Assembly: GCA_017983615.1 (NCBI GenBank)
Contig: JAGOBB010000001.1
Location: 434,001 to 498,000, forward strand
Reading direction: 5' to 3'
DNA length: 64,000 bases
Source of the DNA: Azonexus sp.
GTDB taxonomy: Bacteria > Pseudomonadota > Gammaproteobacteria > Burkholderiales > Rhodocyclaceae
Shown here one piece after another: positions 58,282 to 64,000 of this stretch. The notes beneath the pieces are model-generated. The model saw only the letters and a program-made list of their open reading frames with translations. It was not told where the DNA came from and did no database searches. Numbering within the stretch: the first letter of the stretch is position 1; the number at the start of each line of letters is the position of its first letter. The position numbers and the translations under genes were made by a program.

Positions 58282-59769
58282 ATGAAACGCGTATTCGCAT
58301 TGCTAGCCCTGGTGGGTGCCGTCGCTTTCGGCGCGCCAGCCTGGGCCGAAGAAAAGGCTGCAGCCCCGGTTGCCGCAGCTGTCGAGGCGGCTCCGGCTGC
58401 TGCCCCCGCCGCCGCTCCCGCCGCGACCGAGGCTGCCCCGGCTGCTGCCGCTCCCGCCCTGGTCGCCAACAAGGGCGACAACGCCTGGGTGATGGTCTGT
58501 GCCGCCCTGGTCATCCTGATGTCCATCCCTGGCCTGGCGCTGTTCTACGGCGGTCTGGTCCGCACCAAGAACATGCTGTCGGTGCTGATGCAGGTCTTCG
58601 TCACCTTCTCGCTGATCTCGGTGCTCTGGGTCGTCTATGGCTACTCCGCTGCCTTCACCGAGGGTAACGAGTTCTTCGGCGTGCTCGACAAGCTCTTCCT
58701 GAAGGGTGTGACGATCGAGTCCGTCGGTGCCACCTTCTCCAAGGGCGTCGTTATCTCCGAACTGGCCTTCGTGATCTTCCAGGGCGCTTTCGCAGCGATT
58801 ACCTGTGGCCTGATCGTCGGCGCCTTCGCCGAGCGTGCCAAGTTCTCCGCCGTTCTGGTCTTCATGGTCATCTGGTTCACGCTGTCCTACATCCCGATGG
58901 CGCACATGGTCTGGTACTGGGCCGGTCCGGATGCCTACATTGACGCCGCCGCTGGCGAAGCCGCCGGCAAGACCGCTGGCTTCCTGTTCCAGAAGGGCGC
59001 CCTCGACTTCGCGGGCGGTACCGTGGTGCATATCAACGCCGCTATCGCCGGTCTGGTTGGTGCCTACATGGTTGGCAAGCGTACCGGTCTGGGCAACGTG
59101 GCCATGGCCCCGCACTCCCTGACCTTCACGATGATCGGTGCATCCCTGCTGTGGTTCGGCTGGTTCGGCTTCAACGCCGGCTCCGCCCTCGAAGCCTCCG
59201 GCGGTGCTGCTCTGGCCATGGTCAATACCTGGGTTGCGACGGCATGTGCCGCACTGTCCTGGATGTTCGCTGAATGGATCCTGAAGGGTAAGCCTTCCAT
59301 GCTGGGTGCTGCCTCCGGTGCGGTTGCCGGTCTGGTCGCGATCACCCCGGCGGCCGGTTTCGTCGGTGTCATGGGCGCCATCATCATCGGTCTGCTCGCC
59401 GGCATCGTCTGCCTGTGGGGCGTCAATGGCCTGAAGAAGCTGCTCGGTGCTGACGACTCCCTCGACGTCTTCGGCGTCCATGGTATTGGCGGCATCCTTG
59501 GCGCCATCCTGACCGGTGTCTTCGTCGATCCGGCTCTTGGTGGCACGGGCGTCTATGACTACGTCGCCAACGCTGTTGCCCCGTTCGACATGACCACCCA
59601 GGTGATCAGCCAGCTATGGGGTGTCGGCACCGTGGTCGTCTGGTCCGGTGTGGTTTCCTTGGTGGCTTACAAGCTGGTCGATATCGTGATCGGTCTGCGT
59701 GTGCCGGAAGAAGAAGAGCGTGAAGGCCTGGACCTCACCTCGCACGGCGAAACCGCCTACCACCACTAA
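58282..59769 (+). CDS. amtB: Ammonium transporter AmtB
   Basis: A 495-residue membrane protein with a cleavable-looking signal (MKRVFALLALVGAVAFGAPAWAEE) and an Ala-Pro-rich spacer (about 25-65) before the Amt core. Eleven TM helices; the twin-His pore is in VVHINAAIAGLVGAYMVG and VFGVHGIGGILGAILTGVF. Start at 58282 with AAGGAG upstream. The Ala/Pro-rich linker is longer than in E. coli AmtB. Confidence 0.95.
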   Translation: MKRVFALLALVGAVAFGAPAWAEEKAAAPVAAAVEAAPAAAPAAAPAATEAAPAAAAPALVANKGDNAWVMVCAALVILMSIPGLALFYGGLVRTKNMLSVLMQVFVTFSLISVLWVVYGYSAAFTEGNEFFGVLDKLFLKGVTIESVGATFSKGVVISELAFVIFQGAFAAITCGLIVGAFAERAKFSAVLVFMVIWFTLSYIPMAHMVWYWAGPDAYIDAAAGEAAGKTAGFLFQKGALDFAGGTVVHINAAIAGLVGAYMVGKRTGLGNVAMAPHSLTFTMIGASLLWFGWFGFNAGSALEASGGAALAMVNTWVATACAALSWMFAEWILKGKPSMLGAASGAVAGLVAITPAAGFVGVMGAIIIGLLAGIVCLWGVNGLKKLLGADDSLDVFGVHGIGGILGAILTGVFVDPALGGTGVYDYVANAVAPFDMTTQVISQLWGVGTVVVWSGVVSLVAYKLVDIVIGLRVPEEEEREGLDLTSHGETAYHH

Positions 59770-59793
59770 GCAGAATCGTAGTCTCTCTCCCTT

Positions 59794-59821
59794 CGGGCAC
59801 CTTCGGGTGCCCGTTTTTTTT
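59794..59821 (+). terminator. Rho-independent terminator of the torF-glnK-amtB operon
   Basis: CGGGCACC-TTC-GGGTGCCCG followed by eight T. Confidence 0.92.
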
Positions 59822-59835
59822 GCTACGCTGCGAAT

Positions 59836-60633
59836 ATGAGAGTCGTCCAGATATCCGATCTACACCTTCGCGACGGGCTGTTGTACAGCGGCATCGATCC
59901 GTGGCGGATGCTCGCTCAGGCGCTGGTTCGCATCGACCGCCTGCGACCGCGGGCCGACGTGCTGTTGCTGAGCGGCGATCTGGCTGACAACGGTAACGCC
60001 GAAACCTATCGGCGGCTGGCCGACCTGCTGGCCCGCTGCTCGCCGGTGCCGGCGCTATTGCCCGGCAATCATGACGACCGGGCTGGCCTGTGGGCCGCCT
60101 TTCCCAATCAGGCTTGGCGCTCCGAGGATTTTCTCTGTCAGCGACTAGATCGCGGCGAAGTGACGCTGCTGTTGCTGGATACCCTGATTCCAGGTCGGGA
60201 GGACGGGCGAATTGGCGCGGAGCACATTACGTGGCTGGATGCGGTGTGCCCGCACGACCGTCGCGTTTTGCTCGCCATGCATCATCCACCGTGCGACGTG
60301 GGCATCGCGGGCATGGATATGCTGGGTTGCGGCGGGGGTGATCTGCTGGCGAAATGGCTGGGCGAACAGCCTCAGATCGAGGTTGTCGAGGCGGTGCTGT
60401 GCGGCCATGTCCATCGCCATGTGACTCAGCTCTTTGCCGGCCATCTCACCATAACCTGCCCGTCGACCGTGCACCAGATTGCCCTGCAGGAAGGTCCGCT
60501 GGCCTGGACCACCGAGCCGCCCGGCATGCTGGTGCACGACCTGGTGCCGGGCCAGCGCCTGCGGACGCACGCCCTACCATTGGCAATGGCCGAAGTGCAC
60601 CGTTACGACGAAGGTGGCTGCCTAGCGGAGTAG
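59836..60633 (+). CDS. Metallophosphoesterase, CpdA-like
   Basis: A 265-residue calcineurin-type phosphoesterase: ISDLHLRDG (metal 1), LLLSGDLADNGN, LLPGNHDDRAG, MHHPPCDVG and GHVHRH, the five metal-binding blocks in order, as in cAMP phosphodiesterase CpdA. No signal peptide; cytoplasmic. cAMP is the likely substrate, but class III phosphoesterases of this type also act on other cyclic or phosphate diesters. Start is close to the terminator of amtB. Confidence 0.85.
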   Translation: MRVVQISDLHLRDGLLYSGIDPWRMLAQALVRIDRLRPRADVLLLSGDLADNGNAETYRRLADLLARCSPVPALLPGNHDDRAGLWAAFPNQAWRSEDFLCQRLDRGEVTLLLLDTLIPGREDGRIGAEHITWLDAVCPHDRRVLLAMHHPPCDVGIAGMDMLGCGGGDLLAKWLGEQPQIEVVEAVLCGHVHRHVTQLFAGHLTITCPSTVHQIALQEGPLAWTTEPPGMLVHDLVPGQRLRTHALPLAMAEVHRYDEGGCLAE

Positions 60634-61164
60634 CGGCAGCAGGGCACGGAAATCGTCGGTGCCCGCCCGATGCAGCCATTCGAAAATGACCATCTCGGTA
60701 GTTGCCGTATGGATGCCGCCTGCGCGCATACGCTCCACTGCAGCCTGGTGGTTTTCCGGTGTCCGGGAGGATGCCGCATCGGCGGCCAGAAAGACATCGA
60801 ATCCGGCCTCGCGCAGGCCGAAAGCGGTCTGCAGGACGCAGACGTGGCATTCAATGCCGGCCACGATCACCTGCGGGCGTCCAGCTTCGCGCAGCAGATC
60901 GAGGACGCCGGGCTCGGCGGTGCAGGAAAAATGGGTTTTTGCGAAAAAAATCGGGCTGACCGTAGCATTCCGTATTTCCGGGACGGTGGGGCCAATGCTG
61001 CCGGTGCAATGCTCGGCGATAAAACCGGGGACGCCCAGTTGCTGCGCAGCCTTAAGCAGGCGAACGCTGTTGCGGATGACCCGCTCACTTTCGAATATCG
61101 CCGGCGCCAGCTTTTCCTGGAGGTCGACAAGCAGCAGCAGAGAAGTGTCGCGCTGGATCAGCAT
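60622..61164 (-). CDS. Isochorismatase-like cysteine hydrolase
   Basis: A 180-residue hydrolase, start at 61164 (MLIQRDTS) with AAGGAGG. Catalytic Asp in LLLLVDLQEKLAPA (about 16), Lys in FAKTHFSC (about 77) and the nucleophilic Cys in VAGIECHVCVLQTAFGL (about 112), the triad of YcaC-type amidohydrolases. A dispersed 12-mer (60958) encodes R-N-A-T-V-S in the segment ahead of the catalytic Lys. Substrate unknown. It overlaps the convergent phosphoesterase by 12 bases. Confidence 0.82.
   Translation of the reverse strand: MLIQRDTSLLLLVDLQEKLAPAIFESERVIRNSVRLLKAAQQLGVPGFIAEHCTGSIGPTVPEIRNATVSPIFFAKTHFSCTAEPGVLDLLREAGRPQVIVAGIECHVCVLQTAFGLREAGFDVFLAADAASSRTPENHQAAVERMRAGGIHTATTEMVIFEWLHRAGTDDFRALLPLLR
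60958..60969 (+). repeat. Dispersed 12-mer (exact)
   Basis: Inside the isochorismatase-like gene, antisense; upstream TTTTTGCG and AAAAAAATCGGGCT. Confidence 0.9.
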
Positions 61165-61255
61165 GTTCGGCAACCTCCTTGGCAATCAGCGAAAAATGTA
61201 AGCGGCCGGTTTCGAATGTTTCCACATTATGCGCCGCCCAGGGCGCAGCGTGGTC

Positions 61256-62119
61256 CTATCGGAAGACGACCGTCTTGTTGCCATGCACCAGTACCCGGTC
61301 TTCCAGGTGGTAGCGCAGGCCGCGGGCGAGCACGGTCTTTTCGATGTCCTTGCCGTAGCGGACCATGTCTTCCGGCGAATCGGAATGGTCGATGCGGATC
61401 ACGTCCTGTTCGATGATCGGTCCGGCGTCGAGTTCGCTGGTCACGTAGTGGCAGGTTGCGCCGATCAGTTTGACGCCGCGCGTGTAGGCCTGATGGTAGG
61501 GCTTGGCGCCGGCAAAACTGGGCAGGAAGCTGTGGTGGATGTTGATGATCCGGCCGGCCAGTGCATCGCACAGCTCGGGCGACAGGATCTGCATGTAGCG
61601 CGCCAGCACCATGGTGTCGCCGCGCACGTCGTCGAAGATGCGCTGCATCTCGGCGTAGGCGCCCGCCTTGTTGTCGGCGGTGACCGGCACGTGATGGAAG
61701 GGAATGCCATGCCATTCCACAAAGCCACGGAAGGTGTCGTGGTTGGAAATGACGCAGGGAATCTCGATGTCGAGTTCCTTGGCCTGCCAGCGCGCCAGCA
61801 GGTCGTAGAGGCAGTGTTCCTGCTTGGAAACCAGCACGACGACGCGTTTCTTGACCGCGCTGTCGTTGATCTGCCAGGTCATCGACAGCGGCTCGGCGAC
61901 TTCGCTGCGGAAGCGTTCGCGAAACTCGGCGAGCAGGAAGGGCAGCGAATCGGCCTTGATTTCGATGCGCATGAAATAGCGACTGGTCAGCACGTCCGAA
62001 TGGAAGCTCGATTCGAGAATCCAGCCGCCGTTGCCGGCGATGAAGCCGGAAACGCGGGCGATGATGCCGACCTGGTCGGGGCAGGACGCGGAGAGCGTGT
62101 AGAAACGGTCGCTATGCAT
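61256..62119 (-). CDS. purU: Formyltetrahydrofolate deformylase PurU
   Basis: A 287-residue enzyme hydrolysing 10-formyl-THF to THF and formate. N-terminal ACT domain (YTLSASCPDQVGIIARVSGFIAGNGGWILES), then a formyltransferase domain with VLVSKQEHCLYDLL, VISNHDTFRGFVEWHGIPFHHVPV, and catalytic INIHHSFLPSFAGAKPYHQAYTRGVKLIGATCHYVTSELDAGPIIEQD (His about 230). It may feed formate to the FDH pathway, but that is inference. Confidence 0.95.
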   Translation of the reverse strand: MHSDRFYTLSASCPDQVGIIARVSGFIAGNGGWILESSFHSDVLTSRYFMRIEIKADSLPFLLAEFRERFRSEVAEPLSMTWQINDSAVKKRVVVLVSKQEHCLYDLLARWQAKELDIEIPCVISNHDTFRGFVEWHGIPFHHVPVTADNKAGAYAEMQRIFDDVRGDTMVLARYMQILSPELCDALAGRIINIHHSFLPSFAGAKPYHQAYTRGVKLIGATCHYVTSELDAGPIIEQDVIRIDHSDSPEDMVRYGKDIEKTVLARGLRYHLEDRVLVHGNKTVVFR

Positions 62120-62123
62120 GGCT

Positions 62124-62203
62124 TTTAGTTGTTAGTTGCTAGTTATTAGTTGTTAGCTAGGGTTTGTGGCTAATAACTAACGACTACCGACTAGCAGCTA
62201 GAA
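62124..62203. repeat. AT-rich imperfect inverted repeat between purU and thrH
   Basis: Left arm is a chain of TAGTTGT/TAGTTGC/TAGTTAT heptads; right arm CTAATAACTAACGACTACCGACTAG is roughly its complement. It overlaps the 3' end of thrH (stop at 62184). Unlike the GC-rich surroundings. Confidence 0.7.
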
Positions 62204-62798
62204 ACGCCTTGTCGATTTCGCTGCGCAGGTCGTCGTAGTTGAGGACGACCGGATACTGCGGAAATTCGCGGATGACGTTTTCCGGCGGGTGGAACAGGAT
62301 GCCGCCGTGGGCTTCGCCGAGCATGGCCGTGTCGTTGTAAGAATCGCCGGCGGCGACGATCTTGAAATTCAGTTCCTTGAAGCGCTTGACCGCCTCGCGC
62401 TTCTGGTCCGGCATGCGCAGGTGGTAGGCGACCAGCATGCCGTCGGCGTCGTCTTCCAGCGAATGGCAAAACAGCGTCGGCCAGCCGAGCTGGCGCATCA
62501 GCGGGTGGGCGAATTCGTAGAAGGTGTCGGACAGAATAACGACCTGGTAATCCTCGCGCAGCTTGTCGAGGAAGGCGCGGGCGCCCGGCATCGGGCCCAT
62601 TTCGCCGATCACCTTCTGGATGTCCGGCAGGCCGAGCTTGTGCTGGCGAAGGATGTCCAGGCGGTAAGTCATCAGCTTGTCGTAGTCCGGCTCGTCGCGG
62701 GTCGTCCGCATCAGCTCGGGGATGCCCGTGCGCTTGGAAAATTCGATCCAGATTTCGGGGACGAGGACCCCTTCGAGGTCAAGGCAGACGATTTGCAC
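62184..62798 (-). CDS. thrH: Bifunctional phosphoserine phosphatase / homoserine phosphotransferase ThrH
   Basis: A 204-residue HAD-family protein: nucleophile motif VCLDLEGVLVPEIW (Asp7), VVILSDTFYEF (motif II Ser/Thr) and AAGDSYNDTAML (motif III). ThrH has a Glu after the nucleophile (DLEG) where SerB has Asp-x-Asp, as seen here. Phosphatase in serine synthesis or phosphotransfer to homoserine. Its last codons lie in the AT-rich repeat. Confidence 0.9.
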   Translation of the reverse strand: MQIVCLDLEGVLVPEIWIEFSKRTGIPELMRTTRDEPDYDKLMTYRLDILRQHKLGLPDIQKVIGEMGPMPGARAFLDKLREDYQVVILSDTFYEFAHPLMRQLGWPTLFCHSLEDDADGMLVAYHLRMPDQKREAVKRFKELNFKIVAAGDSYNDTAMLGEAHGGILFHPPENVIREFPQYPVVLNYDDLRSEIDKAFLAASR

Positions 62799-62875
62799 GG
62801 TTGGCTCCAGCAGCGGATTCGGAAAAACGGGAATTTTACCTTATGAGTTTTTGATTTCGGCCTGTTTTGGCGGCC

Positions 62876-62887
62876 GACCGTAGGGTT
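62876..62887 (+). repeat. Dispersed 12-mer (2 mismatches), intergenic
   Basis: GACCGTAGGGTT upstream of the last binding-protein gene; flank GATTTCGGCC and TTTTGGCGGCC retained. Confidence 0.65.
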
Positions 62888-62993
62888 TGTGATCGAACGG
62901 TGCCATTGCAGGCGATTTGCATATAGCATGGCGGTCCGTTATGCCTCGCCCGATCTGGCGAAGGCCTGTATTCAGCATTTACTGGGGGTTAAA

Positions 62994-64000
62994 TTGCGAC
63001 GTTTGAGTTTGTACGTGTTGGGATTCGTCTTCGCACTTGGCGGTGGCAGCGTTCAGGCGGCCGATATCGTTGTCGGACAGGCAGCGCCGCTCAGCGGTAC
63101 GCTGGCCAGCACCGGCAAGGAAATGGTGCTCGGGGCGAAAGTCTACTTCGATTCGGTCAATGCCCAGGGCGGCATCGGCGGCCGGCGCATCAACCATGTC
63201 GTCAAGGATGACGGCTACAAGACCGAAGAAACCGTTCGCCTGACCAGGGAGCTGATCGAGAAGGACAAGGCGGTCGGGCTGATCGGCTATGCCGGCACCG
63301 GCAACATCGCCGAACTGCTCAAGCAGGGCGTGCTGGCCGCCGGCAACGTGCCTTTGGTGGCCCCTTACACCGGCGGCGAGCCGCTGCGCAAACCGTACAA
63401 CCCGTACATCTTCCATATCCGCGCCGGCTATGCCGACGAAGCCGAGCGGATGGTCGAGCAGTTCACCGGCGTGGGGCTGAACCGTGTTGCCGTGTTCTAC
63501 CAGAACGACGCCTTCGGCCTGGCCGGGCTGGCCGGTGTCGAAGCCGCGCTGGCCAAGCGGAACCTGAAACTGGCGGCGCGTGGCAGCTACGAAAAAGGCA
63601 GCGAGGACGTGACCAAGGCCGTCGCCAGCATCAATCAGGGGGCGCCGCAGGCCATCGTGATGATCGCCGTCATGCGACCGGCCGCGGCCTTCGTGCGGGA
63701 ATACCGTCGGCAGGACAACGGGGCGCAAATTTTCAGCATTTCGGTGATCAACGGGCCGGACTTGTTTGCGCTGGCCGGCGGGACTGCCGCCCGCGGGGTC
63801 GGGATCACCCAGGTCGTGCCCTCGCCGGTGCGCGGTACGCAGAAGGTGGTGGTCGAGTATCGCGAGGCGCTGCGCAAATACGCCCCACAGGCCCAGCCCA
63901 GCTACACCAGCTTCGAAGAATACCTGGGCGCCAAGGTGCTGGTTGAAGGGCTGAAGCGGATCAAGGGCGAGATCACCCCCGAGGCGCTGCTCAAGGCGCT
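62994..64000 (+). CDS. ABC transporter substrate-binding protein (Leu/Ile/Val-type), 3' end outside window
   Basis: Open to the end of the window, 335 codons visible. Starts with TTG at 62994 after GGGGG; the peptide LRRLSLYVLGFVFALGGGSVQAAD is a clean signal peptide, whereas an in-frame ATG at 62928 would add 22 residues. The mature protein IVVGQAAPLSGTLASTGKEMVLGAKVYFDSVNAQGGIGGRRI is the Peripla_BP_6 opening; VAVFYQNDAFGLAGLAGVEAAL follows. Second binding protein of this class in the window; no permease seen before the edge. Confidence 0.85.
   Translation, partial: MRRLSLYVLGFVFALGGGSVQAADIVVGQAAPLSGTLASTGKEMVLGAKVYFDSVNAQGGIGGRRINHVVKDDGYKTEETVRLTRELIEKDKAVGLIGYAGTGNIAELLKQGVLAAGNVPLVAPYTGGEPLRKPYNPYIFHIRAGYADEAERMVEQFTGVGLNRVAVFYQNDAFGLAGLAGVEAALAKRNLKLAARGSYEKGSEDVTKAVASINQGAPQAIVMIAVMRPAAAFVREYRRQDNGAQIFSISVINGPDLFALAGGTAARGVGITQVVPSPVRGTQKVVVEYREALRKYAPQAQPSYTSFEEYLGAKVLVEGLKRIKGEITPEALLKA

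Overview
The window looks like the chromosome of a respiratory, GC-rich betaproteobacterium of the Rhodocyclaceae (Dechloromonas / Azospira / Aromatoleum-like). Reasons are inference from gene content: an AorABC-type tungsten aldehyde oxidoreductase operon, a selenocysteine-containing periplasmic formate dehydrogenase with its own selA-selB-tRNA-Sec locus, a TorF-like porin next to glnK-amtB, an SAH riboswitch in front of metH, and many two-component and c-type cytochrome genes. No plasmid, phage or CRISPR feature was seen.

Layout. 0-9.7 kb: end of an AraC-type regulator, a methyltransferase-like protein, a DUF1840 protein, a 1194-residue hybrid sensor kinase with a CheZ-like partner, a cupin, a small cytochrome c, a cell-wall amidase, outer-membrane and small secreted proteins, and murB. 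9.9-14.6 kb: a complete branched-chain amino-acid type ABC operon (livG-livF-livK-livH-livM order). 14.6-18.5 kb: metH behind an SAH riboswitch. 18.5-23.3 kb: a Cache-domain histidine kinase and an NtrC-type sigma54 activator enclosed by two 549-bp direct repeats, each of which is a long imperfect inverted repeat. 23.3-29.7 kb: moeA plus tungstate/molybdate ABC genes, divergent from a three-gene ABC transporter that I read as a selenium-oxyanion importer. 31.1-43.5 kb: fdhABC (with in-frame UGA = Sec), fdhE, selA, a Tat-exported flavoprotein, selB, tRNA-Sec, then a GcvH-like / DsrE-like / mobA trio. 44-48 kb: a DUF364-type protein and a RavA-ViaA-like AAA/VWA pair. 48.2-52.5 kb: the aor operon (aorA, aorB, FAD subunit, MoaD-like protein and a small unknown). 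52.9-64 kb: BamE-like lipoprotein, rhodanese, Bcr/CflA efflux pump, comM, ubiK, torF-glnK-amtB (NtrC/sigma54 regulated), a metallophosphoesterase, an isochorismatase-like hydrolase, purU, thrH and the start of another ABC binding protein.

How the genes work together. Much of 23-52 kb is a metal/selenium enzyme module: tungstate or molybdate uptake, cofactor synthesis (moeA, mobA, MoaD-like), selenium uptake, Sec synthesis and insertion, and the two oxidoreductases that consume them (Sec-FDH and W-AOR). The selenium-type transporter and the fdh operon share the same 17-bp palindrome (TGGGACA-N3-TGTCCCA) about 55 bp upstream of a good sigma54 promoter, which suggests one activator controls both.

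The most unusual signal is a dispersed 12-mer, GACCGTAGCATT, present 11 times exactly and three times in degenerate form, in both orientations, inside and between genes, and preceded by two T-rich blocks at fixed spacing. Its organisation resembles the DNA uptake sequences of Neisseriaceae and Pasteurellaceae; I know of no such sequence described for this family. One copy lies within comM, a gene needed for natural transformation elsewhere.
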